The position numbers and the translations under genes are program-made. From positions 20,963,661-21,027,660 of the forward strand of contig NC_019876.2 of assembly GCF_002234675.1 (NCBI RefSeq): 64,000 nt of DNA, in the 5' to 3' direction. Origin of the DNA: Oryzias latipes. Taxonomy: Eukaryota > Chordata > Actinopteri > Beloniformes > Adrianichthyidae. The notes under the pieces are model-generated. The model was not told the DNA's origin and searched no databases. It was given only the letters and a program-made list of their open reading frames with translations. Shown here piece by piece: positions 35,201 to 45,624 of the stretch (position 1 is the stretch's first letter; each line of letters starts with the position of its first letter).

Positions 35201-37391
35201 GGGTTAAGAAGTAACAGGACTGTGAGGAACATAATTACTGCTTGTATGCAGGAACTAAACACTTATTTTCTGCATCATTTTACAAATAAATTCTTCTAAA
35301 AAGATTTTTTTACACGATTTCCTGGATTCTTATTTACATTCTGCCCCTCACAGCTGAAGTTTATATCTGATTAACATTACAGACCAAAGTCATCGGTTTA
35401 AGCGGAAAAACTCTCAGAATATAAAACTGACAAATACATGGGTACAAAAATAAATGCACGCATGAGCACACACACTTCTTTTGGACAACAGAATCTCCAG
35501 CTTAAAGCTGCTCATTTGATTTTTTTTTTTGGTTTTTTTATCTTTGCTTGGTTTACCTTAACTCATCTTAAGTTTCTGTTACTGAGCTGAGAATTTAAAA
35601 ACAAATCAAACAAATGTAGACCCATTGATCACTCCTTTATCTTTGCAATGCTATAGAATGCAGCAAATATCACCAACATAGCTCTGCGAGAGCTGCAGGT
35701 TTAATGTCAATGATATGTATTAACAGTAATCATAAACATGATACTGTTTTCAGACTGTTTAATAAAAAAATAATATAAAATGTGATCAACTGGAAGCAGA
35801 ATTAAATCTGTTCTTGTATTTGATCAGAATGTTTGAATTTGAGTTTACAGTTAGATGACAATAAAGATGTGTTCAATTTAGAAATGTCTTTAAAGCAATT
35901 TCATTTTCTTGAAAAAAATCAGCATGTAGTAGGCAGAGTGTCAACAACACGGTGCCCACGGGCACCAGGTCACTCCCAAGGGCCACATAAGTCACCCATT
36001 AATTTTTATTTATAAACAACTGCAAACTGAGCAAATTTGTTATTTCAGGAGAGCCTATGAAACTGGTAGCCTTTCATATGACTCAGTCCCCATGAAGTAG
36101 CTCTCAATTTCAAAAAGGTTGGTGACCCCTGGTAGAAGGTATTTCTGTGTTAAATAGTGTTATAATTTGGATGGTAAAAAATATATATGGTGGGTAGTTT
36201 TATTTAAAGTCCAACAAAAAAACAGAGTAATGTCCACTGTAAACTGTGGAGAAGGCATGTTCCTTCTAAAACTGGAAATACCACCAACCTTTTAAACACC
36301 TGAAGCAGAGCCACCAAGCATTCTCGGTCTCAGACTAAATTCAACAATGATTCTCCAGCAAAAACAACAAAGGTAAGACCTGCACAGCAGCAACAGTCTA
36401 AACTACCAGAAGAAATTCGGAAAATTTGCTTTTAGTTCCAACTAAGCTCATTCAAAGGAAGTTGACAAAAATGTTTGTCAGTTTTGTTTGTTCTGTAAAA
36501 CATTAGAAGTTTTTAAATTGAACTGATCAAGCAGTTTAGCATTCTGTTTGATAAAAGCTTTTGCTTTAATCACGCTCCTTCAGTGCATCTGTTATTTAAG
36601 TATGATGAAAGGAATAAATATGTAAATCTGAACCTGTTGATAATTACACATTTCTCTTATGAGCAGTGTTCAAATTTGACAAATATCGTGACATATATCG
36701 TTATTGACAGATATGAAAGAACTATATCGTGATATAAAATATTCTATATCGGCCAGCCCTAGCTACAAACAGCATGATAATAAATAAACAACCACTGGGA
36801 ACGCTTTGAAAATAGTTCAAAATGTGGTCGGAGTGGAACTTTAATGGCTTTATTGGGCAAAACAGCTGGGATTTACTCATGAGACAAGTCAGACTGCAGA
36901 CTGGTACACTTGATATTTTTTATGTAACTTATGCTTCCACTGATCAGCTTTGAACTTTATATTATACATAAAAATCTATTTAATTATGGGAGACCAGAAT
37001 CCAAGATATTCATGTAGCCGATCTTTCATGCAGTATAATCCTCATAACATGCTTTTATTTTTATCTGTAAACAACATGACCACTCTACTAGATGGAGCCA
37101 CGGGTCCTCTTAAAGAAAAAAAGTAAAAAAATAAAATAAAATCAGCACTTACATTTGTGATATCTATAAAAGCAGTCCTCTTCTTGGGAGCTCCATGAGG
37201 AGGAGAGGAGGACCTTTTCACCTGTGATCCTTCTTCCTGCAAACACATGCTACAGGTGAATAGAGTGCTGAGCCGCTGCCTGGTTTTCCATGTAGACGCC
37301 TTGACTTTACCTGGTTCTCCGTGGATGGAGCGCTCTGCCGGAGCGCTTTGTTCCCGCTGGCAGCCGGTTTCTTCCCCCGAGTGAAAGGCAT
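25695..37391 (-). CDS. ccnb3: Cyclin B3, eleven coding exons
   Basis: Minus-strand exons, 5' to 3': 37311-37391, 37153-37236, 29862-29974, 29618-29780, 29435-29533, 29260-29352, 28304-28441, 28021-28176, 27778-27927, 25855-25985 and 25695-25764. All have GT-AG borders and join in phase to 425 residues. Residues 47-55 (RTAFIDITN) are the phenylalanine-type destruction box of cyclin B3, for APC/C-driven degradation. Residues 56-147 are basic, then acidic. The N-terminal cyclin fold starts near 181 with MRAILVDWLVEVQ (MRAIL 199-203, the substrate-docking patch) and LASKFE-like IASKFE at 252-257. The C-terminal fold occupies ~310-415. The protein activates CDK1/CDK2 in late mitosis and meiosis in the nucleus. 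It lacks the greatly enlarged exon of mammals. Intron 2 is 7.2 kb and carries a SINE and a Tc1 remnant. Exon calls rest on reading frames and splice motifs; a 5' non-coding exon may exist. Confidence 0.95.
26598..27028. mobile_element. hAT-type MITE in ccnb3 intron 9
   Basis: The ends are CAGCGGTCCCCAACC and GGTTGGGGACCGCTG, with CCGTGGCCCGGGGG subterminal. The flanking 8-mers TTCAAAAG and GTCTAAAG match at 6 of 8. 431 bp, no coding capacity. Confidence 0.85.
28485..28972 (+). repeat. AAGACCC-ended ~490-bp repeat, copy A (ccnb3 intron 6)
   Basis: Starts AAGACCCGCTACGATC and ends GCTGAGTGGATCTTTAA. Internal landmarks shared with the other copies are CTTTTGATCTA, TTTTAGCCAAAATCAAAAA, CTTACAGCCCCTC and AGAACATGTTAAAAAC. 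Confidence 0.75.
33831..34174 (-). repeat. tRNA-derived SINE
   Basis: On the minus strand from 34174 it begins GGGCTGCACGGTGGCGCAGT. A-box-like TGGCGCAGTGG and B-box-like GGTTCAAGTCC lie at pol III promoter spacing. These are followed by GTGTGGAGTTTGCATGTTCT, the GTGGGTTTTCTC / CCTCCCAC stretch and a GACAGACTGGCGACCTGTCC tail. This is one of the commonest teleost SINE/LINE-tail families. It sits in ccnb3 intron 2 in the same orientation as the gene. Confidence 0.8.
34400..35440 (-). mobile_element. Degenerate Tc1/mariner remnant in ccnb3 intron 2
   Basis: The order TTTGTCCATTCCTCCATGCA, GTGATGTTTGGGGCTG-like, GGACTTTCAACTCCCTCCA, GCTCTTTGGTCTTG, GTGTCTTTTATACAGATAAC, AACACTTATTTTCTGCA and ACAAATAAATTCTT matches, on the complementary strand, the degenerate body and left end of fish Tc1-like elements. 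These encode a DDE transposase. Large internal deletions removed most of the gene. A piggyBac MITE (34999-35203) interrupts the element. The outer limits are approximate. Confidence 0.65.
34999..35203. mobile_element. piggyBac-type MITE, copy 4, with intact TTAA duplication
   Basis: 205 bp from CCCTTGTGCTATCCTAG to CTAGGATAGCACAAGGG. TTAA lies at 34995-34998 and 35204-35207. The best preserved copy. Confidence 0.92.
35441..37152. other. Remainder of ccnb3 intron 2
   Basis: AT-rich, no exon seen. GAGCCACCAAGCATTCTCGG and GATATCGTGACATATATCG-type pieces suggest old repeats. Confidence 0.4.
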
Positions 37392-37735
37392 GGCTGGCTA
37401 GTTCGGGCTGGTTCTGGAAGTCCACCCTCCGCTCGCTTCTTGATCTGCTGCACAGAGAGACAAAGCAAAACAAAGCCTCAGCAGCAGCAGGCAGCTCAAC
37501 GCGGACACTTCCAGCCAACGCACACAGAACGGAGGTCTTTGAATTTACTCAATTACCGTCGGTTATGAACAGCTCGAGCTCAAAGCGAAACGGTAAAATC
37601 TTGCCTTTATCCCCGATATAACATATAGGTTACAGAATCGACTGCGACTATAAGCATAAATTAACTGACATGCGTACAACACAAGAACCCAGTGCGAAGA
37701 GTGCAGCTGAGAATCTAAATCTTTGAGCATGAATC

Positions 37736-37770
37736 TGATTGGCTTGAATTTGAGCTGATTCGTCCAATCA
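37736..37770 (-). promoter_or_regulatory. Paired CCAAT boxes upstream of ccnb3
   Basis: A CCAAT on the minus strand at 37738-37742 and one on the plus strand at 37764-37768, ~350-380 bp before the ccnb3 ATG. Multiple CCAAT boxes about 30 bp apart are usual in promoters of mitotic cyclins (NF-Y sites). A TTCAAA/TTTGAA near 37534 could be a CHR element. Position and spacing are the only evidence. Confidence 0.35.
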
Positions 37771-38245
37771 GAGAGTCGCAAAGAATGCCTGCAACCAGGG
37801 TACGTTGGTTTAGAGTAACGGCTTCGCGCGGTGTGCAACTCGAACTTAAAAATGTTTGTAGAAAAAAACTACGCTGTGTTTACAACCCGACGATATAAGA
37901 AGCAAGCCTTTTTTTTAGCATCACGTGTCAATTAATCGCCTGAAATTCCTCGTTTCCGAAAAGAAATCTGTGGGAGGGGCTATTGAGAACTTTCAAAAAG
38001 CAACAGATTGGTTCAAGAGTAAACATCGACTTTGTTACTACATGCCAATATTTCATTCCTCAGCATAAAAGAGTGCACTTGAAGTTCATTTTATGAAGTA
38101 TAGCCTACTTGAGTATAAGTATAGCAAGTAGGCCTATACTATCATGTACGCATACTGTTGGGAGTACACTCACTGAAGACTTCTTCAGACTAAGTTAGAA
38201 CATTTTAAGATTACAAAATATGTAGTATTTAAAAGGAAATGTATA

Positions 38246-39511
38246 GGGGAGAGTGGGGTAATTTGTTCCAGGGGGTAAATAGTGGACCCTCTTCTCTTAT
38301 CAAAAATAGGGGTGTGTATTGGCAAGAGAGTCTGACGATCCGATACGTATCCCGATTTTCTACCAGAAAAGCTTTTTCTTTTTTTAAGTACTTAAAAAAA
38401 CTCTACATGAATTTCAAGTTTCAAGTTTTTCATCGTAATAAAATGGTAAAATTCAGTTTATTTAATTATCACAATGTTAAGCACTGCAACTGTAACTCAT
38501 AAGTTTTTTTACCCAAGCAAATTCATAGTGCTTTTATTTTGGCAACAGCTTCTCCAGTATTTTTAAATGGTTCAGGACCCTGAATAATACTTGAAAAATA
38601 AAGGGAAGAAAAACAAAACCCAAATTCTTTCTAGAAACATTAAGGTGTGATGATGGGGCAGCGTGACAGGGTGAAGGAAAGTTGCTTTAATGTGGCGAAG
38701 ATGCTTTGTTTACATCACAGTTTGCAATGCACAGCTGCAGCCCTGCTTTCTCACACACGGAAGTGAACTAGTAACGCTCATTGACACGACGTTAGCCTTT
38801 TTTCAGAGCGTTGTACAAATCACTCTGATCCATCAGGTTCCTGAACTAGAATCTGCAGAACTTTGGCCCACTTTGCCAATAGCGTTTTGCCTGATGCTCT
38901 GTGCATTAGCTGTGATGCTGCAGTGCTTCACTCGTTCTTATCCAAGTCCGCTGCAAAGCACCGTATTCTGCGTTTTTATGTTACTGGCAGTAACACAGCA
39001 CAGAGTTTCGGTTCCGTACCCATCCCAAGTAAAAACTAAGTAGTACATGTCTCAAAACAGCAAAACAAGCTGCCTCTTGCTGAAGTCTTGAAGTTGTTTT
39101 TTGTGGTGTAGAGCTGCTCAAAGAGGCTCATTGTGCTCTGCTGCCAACTAGCGTTCGGGGTTTTAAGTGGAAAACAAGAGTCAGACGCTAAAATACGCTA
39201 ATAAATAATTAAATAAATATCATCCTGACAGCATTTTGAATCGATAAAAGTATCGCCAAATGAACTCTTGATATAGCATCGAAACAATTTTGTCATGATT
39301 GGCTATGACTAGAACAGACCCAATCGCTGAAACCCGGAATGATCACGCACAAGGACTTGTGAAGTTTATTTGAGATCCAAAGTGACTGTTTCAAGGGATG
39401 TGCACGATCCTGAACGATATGAAAACACAATTTCATTGGAGATGTTACTTTAATTCCTTTGCTTTAAAAGGACTTTAAGTAAAAAATGGCACTAATTACC
39501 CCGCTCTCCCC
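38246..39511. mobile_element. 1.27-kb element with GGGGAGAGTGGGGTAA inverted ends
   Basis: GGGGAGAGTGGGGTAA at 38246 pairs with TTACCCCGCTCTCCCC ending at 39511. TA lies on each side, so a TA target duplication is likely. A 117-codon open frame (38690-39043) has no recognisable domain. The element lies directly before the LTR retrotransposon. Confidence 0.7.
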
Positions 39512-39547
39512 TAGTTCCTCACTTTTCGCATACACCAAGTATACGAA

Positions 39548-40333
39548 TGTAACCGGCAGGTATGCCTGTGACAGGTGCATGCCTGCTTGATTGGGGATGT
39601 AGTTCAGCTGTGTCTGCCCCTTTATAAAGGAACAGGGAGTGAGTTGACAGACAGTGGCTGCCTGCATGGTGGTATGTATGGTTGAAGCTCCTCTTTTTGG
39701 GAGGACGTAGATCACCTTTTGCTCATTTTTATTCTGCTCTTTTAACTAGATGCTGTAAGCGGCTAGACGTGTTGCAGATGTCATGAGCCACTGCGTGTTC
39801 TTTACCCACCTTTTTTTTTATACATTTTAATGTGTTTTTAGAGTGGTGCTGTATTTATTGTGTGGTTGACTCTGATTTCTTTTTATTGTTGCATAGGTCT
39901 GAGTCGGGCGTCGGTGCGTGTGGTGTTGGTGAGGGGGGGCCCCTTGTGGCAGCGTCGTCCTCACTCCAGTTCCCTCACTGTATTTGTTTATTTCCCTTTT
40001 AGTGTGTAGTGGAAGTTTCTTTTGCAAGGTTTTTCTTATTGTGTGTGTGTGTGGATTTGTTTTTTTAGCACGGAGTGGAGTGAGGTGCGCTGCCGCCTAC
40101 TGGCTTAGTCCACGGCCTCTCTCTTCCCTTCCCCCCCCTGCGCAGGCGGTCGGCTCGGCCTTCCTGTTTTTATTCCTGCTCCCCCTTTTATTTTATCTGT
40201 ATGCTGCTAATCAGAGTAAAACTGCACTTTTAGATTTTAAATTGTTCATTAAATTAAATTTTTATAAGCTTTTATGGTCTCAGCCATTTTTGTTTTGGTG
40301 GCTCCACTCTGCACTGACGGTACCTTGGTCACA
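39548..40333 (+). repeat. 5' LTR
   Basis: TG..CA ends and a TTTATAAAGG TATA box at 39621-39630. Same length as the 3' LTR. Confidence 0.93.
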
Positions 40334-40337
40334 TTTC

Positions 40338-40355
40338 TGGCGTCGTCGGCAGGAT
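40338..40355 (+). other. Primer-binding site region of the retrotransposon
   Basis: TGGCGTCGTCGGCAGG starts 5 bases after the LTR and begins with TGG, complementary to a tRNA CCA end. The tRNA is not identified. Confidence 0.55.
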
Positions 40356-40518
40356 CTAATTTCCGTTGTTGCAGTTGTGGTAACCAAATTGGGCTGCTTT
40401 CTTTTTTTTTTTTTTGGGTAGTACACGCAGTGTGCTCCTTTGGACCCCCCCCCCCTTCCTGTGGTAACCATTACCTGGGTTCAACGTCCACTGGTTGGAA
40501 GGCTGCCATCCTCCACCA

Positions 40519-41505
40519 ATGGCTGATGAGGAAGCACCACGATCCCTGGATAATCTGTGTGCTCGGGCTGACCGATCACCAGATGAAGAGGCTTCTGGTA
40601 GAGCCTTTGGTGGTTGTAACGAGCCATTGGATCGGCTGGTATATATCCCGAGGGAGCGAAAATGCCCACATTTCCAGGGAAGGACTGGGGTTCCGGTCGA
40701 GGACTGGGTGGAGGAGATGAGGGCAACGTTACAAACCAGACGATTGCATCCTGTCGACCAGGCCTATTTTATTTATGATCATCTAGAAGGTGAAGCCAGG
40801 GATGAAATTAGGTATAGGCCACGAGCCGACAGGGAGGACCCAGAGAAAATTTTGGAAATACTTCAGGATATGTATGGGTGTTCTAAATCATATATTTCAT
40901 TGCAACAAATGTTTTTTTCCAGGCAGCAGCAGGAGGGTGAATCACTGCGGGAATATTCCCATGCTTTGTGTTGTATTATGGAGAAGGTTGAACGGTGTGC
41001 ACCACGACGGACGTTGGATGCCTCTAGGCTGCTTCGAGACCAGTTTGTGGAGAATGTGTTAGATCCCAACCTACGCCGGGAACTGAAACGGTTGGTGAGA
41101 CAGGACCCACGAACCTCATTGTTAGATATCAGAGCAGAGGCTATTCGTTGGGAACAGGAGGGGCACTGTGGGGAGCCACGGGGGCGGGTTTATTCAGTCC
41201 CTTTTTCTTCAGCACAATATTTGAATGCTAGAGCCCCCACCCCTACAAACACCGAGGTTGTGGCCTTGCGGAAGCTGTTAGAAAAACAGCAAGAACAGCT
41301 GGACAAACTGACACAGGGTTTTCTAGCTCTACAGGCGGCCTCTCAACCCCCAACTAGCCATACGCGGTCCAGTGTGGTGTGTCGGCGTTGTCAAAGACCT
41401 GGTCACTATGCTCGTGAGTGTGAGAATGAACGTGTCCCCACCCAGCCAAGAGCCCCCCTTGCTGTGGCAGCTCGGGAGGCGGGAAACTTCCACCATCTGA
41501 TGTGA
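40519..41505 (+). CDS. Retrotransposon gag (capsid/nucleocapsid)
   Basis: Encodes 328 residues from the ATG at 40519 (ACCAATGG context); an upstream in-frame ATG at 40495 is less likely. The N-terminal two-thirds is a capsid-like helical region of the retrotransposon gag type, with CPHFQGRTGVPVEDWVEEM, RDEIRYRP and QQEGESLREYSHALC. A single CCHC zinc knuckle (C-x2-C-x4-H-x4-C, CRRCQRPGHYAREC) near 41388-41430 binds the RNA genome. The frame ends in TGA at 41503-41505 and overlaps the pol frame, which is in the -1 frame. Translation of pol therefore needs frameshifting or a separate start. The frame is intact. Confidence 0.9.
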   Translation: MADEEAPRSLDNLCARADRSPDEEASGRAFGGCNEPLDRLVYIPRERKCPHFQGRTGVPVEDWVEEMRATLQTRRLHPVDQAYFIYDHLEGEARDEIRYRPRADREDPEKILEILQDMYGCSKSYISLQQMFFSRQQQEGESLREYSHALCCIMEKVERCAPRRTLDASRLLRDQFVENVLDPNLRRELKRLVRQDPRTSLLDIRAEAIRWEQEGHCGEPRGRVYSVPFSSAQYLNARAPTPTNTEVVALRKLLEKQQEQLDKLTQGFLALQAASQPPTSHTRSSVVCRRCQRPGHYARECENERVPTQPRAPLAVAAREAGNFHHLM

Positions 41506-44500
41506 GGGGCCAGACATCAGGTGGAGAGAGTGCTGGCTCCCAGGGGCGGGGTTCAGGCGTGCCCCCAGGCAAGTCAAATCTTGTGGCACAATGCCCTACA
41601 GTAGCTGTTAAATTAGGAGGGGTGGGCGCTAACCTTCTCCTTGACACAGGCTCTATGGTAACCACCATATCTGAAAGCTTCTTTAATCAATCTTTGCAGG
41701 AGGTTATTAGACCTTGCAATTGGCTGGCGTTAACTGCTGCAAATGGGTTTGAAATCCCATACCTCGGCTATGTTGAATTAGACGTTGTTGTTTATGGCCG
41801 GCTCATGCCACAGCGGGGTGTCTTGGTTGTTAAAGACCTTGCACGACCTAATAAGTCGTCAGATGTTGTGGGTGTGTTAGGGATGAATGTCATTAAAGAG
41901 TGTTACCAGCAGCTTTTTAATCAACATGGTCCTGCTCTCTTTGCTCTTGCTGAAGTACAGCAGACGCCCCAGGACTGGCAGCAGGCATTACAGTGCCACC
42001 ATCAGATAACGTCTAGAGCTCAAGTGTTAAAACAGGGGATGGCCCGGGTTAGAGGCAAACACTCGGTTATCATACCAGGAGGCACCGTTAAATGGGTTTC
42101 AGCCACATGTTGCTCCCAGTTCACACAGTTGACAGGTGCTGCACTAATTGAGCCCTTGGAAGATGGCTACGCCCTTCCTGACAACCTTTTGTTCTCTCCA
42201 GCCATGGTTGTTGGTCAGGAGGGCACAGTTTATGTCCCTATTGTGAACGTGGGCAAGCTGGACATAACCCTCCGACCCCACCAGCCAATTGGCCTACTTA
42301 GCCAGGCAGATGTGGTCAGTTTCCCAGAGGGAGTTTCATTTGTCAAACAGAGCAGTAGGTCTACCGCTACGGTTGCGTCTCATACAGCTGTGGAGATGAA
42401 CACTGTCCAAAAACAGGTCCAGTCGGTTGACCTATCAGCATTATCAGAGTTGGATCAACAGAAGGTGCGATCATTGTTGTTACGCCATGAGGGTGCTTTT
42501 GCCATCTCAGAGTTTGACCTAGGTTGTAGCAATTTGATAACCCATGACATACCCCTGCTTGATGAGACCCCTGTGAGGCAGCGACATGGGCGAATCCCAC
42601 CGTCTGATTATGACGAGGTTAGGGCTCATGTACGTAAACTGCTGGACAGTCAGGTCATACGAGAGAGCTGTAGCCCCTTCGCCTCCCCAATAGTTCTGGT
42701 TTGGAAGAAGGATGGGACTTTGAGGTTGTGTGTCGACTACAGACTTTTGAACAGTAAGACAAGGAAGGACGCTTTCCCTCTACCTAGGATCGAGGAATCA
42801 CTGGACGCCCTATCAGGTGCCAGATGGTTTTCAACAATTGACTTGGCCAGTGGCTACCATCAGGTGGCAGTGACGGAGAAGGACAAGATGAAGACTGCTT
42901 TCTGTACACCCTTCGGCCTGTTTGAGTTTCACAGGATGCCTTTTGGCTTATGTAACGCCCCAGTACTTTTCAGCGGCTTATGGAAAGGATGTTTGGGGAC
43001 CAGAATTGTCACACGCTGTTACTATACTTGGACGATGTGATTGTCTTTTCCTCCACTGTGGATGAGCACCTGACAAGATTGGAGCTGGTCCTCAGTCGTT
43101 TCGAGAAGGAGTCCCTGAAAATTAAGCTGGAAAAGTGTCATTTCCTCAAACAGCAGGTGGACTACCTGGGTCATGTTGTGTCTGCAGCTGGTGTGGCAAC
43201 TGATCCAAAGAAGATTGCGGCTGTCGCCGAATGGGCCCCTCCCCGGACTGTACCTGAATTAAGAACATTCTTGGGATTTGCAAGCTATTATAGGCGCTTT
43301 GTGGAAGGCTTTGCCCAGTTGGCTGCCCCTCTTCATCGGGCTATTGCTGAGTTGTCCGGGAAGAGGAGTCGTCACCGGAGGGAGTCGTTGAATGAAGTAT
43401 GGACCCACCAGTGTGAGGGTGCTTTCCAAAGACTGAAAGACAAACTGATCTCTTCACCTGTTTTGGCATATGCTAACTTTGATCTGCCTTTCATTTTAGA
43501 AGTGGATGCAAGTCATGAGGGCTTGGGCGCAGTGCTGTCTCAAGAGCAGGAGGGAAAAGTCAGGCCCATAGCCTACGCAAGTCGTAGTCTTCACCAAGCA
43601 GAGAAGAACTACAGCTCCATGAAACTTGAGTTCCTGGCAATGAAGTGGGCCATGACACAGAAGTTCCGGGACTATTTGGTGGGCCATAAGTGTGTGGTGT
43701 GGACTGACAATAATCCCCTTAGTCATTTACAGACGGCAAAGCTGGGAGCTACAGAGCAGCGTTGGGTAGCAGAGCTGGCTGTATTTGATTATGCTGTGAG
43801 ATATCGCTCTGGCCGCACCAATCAAAATGCAGATGCCCTTTCTCGACAACCTCAAACCAAGGCCTGTACCATCATTACGCCAGCTCGTCCAGGGTCTGTG
43901 TTACCAGAAGGACTTCAAGAGGTGGAATGTGCTCCCATTTCAGCCACCCAGTCCATGGTTTCTACGGTACCGCAACGGACTACAGATGATCTGGTGGTTT
44001 TGCAGCAGGCAGATGCAACCATTGCACCGATTATGCACCTGGTCGGGGAGCAGCGAATGCCTGGCCGGCTGGAGAAGCAAGCACTGGAGGTCGGAGCACA
44101 GAGGCTGCTTCGCCAGTGGGGTCGGCTTAGCATTAGAGACGGACTGTTACATCGCACCTACCAGCGACCAGACGGGGGTGAGCCAGTCCTCCAGCTAGTA
44201 CTGCCAGAGAGCCTACGGGAAGAGGTGTTTCAGCAATTGCATACCCACCATGGCCATCAAGGCGTTGAACGTACTCTGGAGTTGATCCAACAAAGGTGTT
44301 ACTGGCCACGTATGGGTGCCATTATTCGGGATTGGTGCCTGAAGTGTGAACGGTGTTGTGTGGCCGAAAGCACCCAACCCCAGGTACGAGCACCTATGGG
44401 TCATCTCTTGGCTTCAAGGCCGAATGAAATTCTGGCCATTGACTTTTCCATGTTGGAGCCAGCGAGGGATGGGAGAGAGCAAGTACTGGTTATGACCGAT

Positions 44501-45586
44501 GTCTTTTCCAAGTTTACACAGGTTGTGCCAACCCGAGACCAGAGGGCTTCTACTGTGGCAGACATCCTCATCAAGGAGTGGTTTTACAAGTTTGGGGTCC
44601 CTACACGGCTGCACTCTGATCAGGGCCGCTGCTTTGAAAATAACATCATGTACCAGCTTTGTGAGTTGTATGGTGTTCAAAAGTCCCGCACAACACCCTA
44701 CCATCCTCAAGGAAATGGCCAATGTGAGCGGTTTAATCGCACGCTTCACGACCTGCTGCGAACCATCCCAGTTGATCAAAAGCACCGCTGGCCTGAGTAC
44801 TTGCCCCAAGTGTTGTTTAGTTACAACACCACTCCGCACCAGTCAACAGGACACTCTCCGTTCCTTCTCATGTTTGGTCGTGAACCTCAGTTACCTGTTG
44901 ACTTTCTTCTGGGTCGCATTGAGGAGCCTGTTGCCGGCGAGGCCTGTCATTGGGTCAGTGAACACAAGAGGAGGCTACAGGTGGCTTTAGTAGGTGCCAG
45001 AGAACGAATGCGCCTAGCTGCTGCAGGGAGGAAAGAGAGGGCAGACAAACATGTTACAGAGGAGGTGTTGCCAGCTGGACAGAGGGTGTACCTGAGGGAC
45101 TTCTCACACAGAGGACGCAACAAGATCCAGGACAAGTGGGCTCCTGAGGTGTTTGTGGTCACAAGACCTCCTGAGCCTGGAGGGGCCGTCTATACAGTTG
45201 CCCCACAGGATCAACCTGAAAAGGTACGGCAAGTCAATCGTTGCATGATTAAGCCTATACCTGTGGAACCACCTGTTTCGCCACATAGACCCAGTTCTAG
45301 AACAAGGAGCCCTGATGTGGAGGAGAATGGCTTCTGGGTTTTAAGACCATCAGGAAAAAATGGAACTGGTGTCCCGGCTGTACCTACAGTGGAGGCTGCT
45401 CCTGCTGCCTGTCCAGACGCATTCGACCCTCCTGTATTACGAAGGACTACTCGACAAACAGCTGGACAGCATACAAACCCACATCATCTACCAGTAGGTG
45501 TTGGGACTGGGGTAGAGGGGGCTGCAGTGTCTCGGGTGCAGGTGTCCAGCAGTATGCTTGAAGGGTTGTTTCGCCCGTGGCAGTGA
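41502..45586 (+). pseudogene. Retrotransposon pol (PR-RT-RH-IN), one frameshift
   Basis: The first frame (41502-~42965) carries an aspartic protease (LLLDTGS near 41637) and the RT fingers (SPFASPIVLVWKKDGTLRLC). The frame breaks near 42965-42980, before the catalytic loop. It resumes in another frame (to 45586) with YLDD at ~43025, RNase H (ILEVDASHEGLGAVLSQE at ~43495) and an integrase. The integrase has an HHCC zinc finger (HHGHQG..CLKCERC, ~44245-44360) and catalytic D (AIDFS), D (SDQG) and E (QCERFN), ending with a basic proline-rich tail. All key residues are present apart from the frame break, which looks like a single-base loss. It could instead be a sequencing error in a live copy. 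Confidence 0.9.
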
Positions 45587-45605
45587 GTTGTCGGGACGCC
45601 AACAA

Positions 45606-45624
45606 AAAAAAAACGGGGGTAGAA
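45606..45624 (+). other. Polypurine tract
   Basis: AAAAAAAACGGGGGTAGAA lies immediately before the 3' LTR, the expected primer site for plus-strand DNA. Confidence 0.8.

Noticed and set aside
38690-39043. 117-codon open frame in the TA-flanked element
   Set aside because: No domain, no splice context and no similarity that I recognise; cysteine/leucine-rich by composition.
40274-40720. Alternative frames over the retrotransposon leader
   Set aside because: Overlap the 5' LTR end and the gag start in a different frame. The gag frame explains the region.
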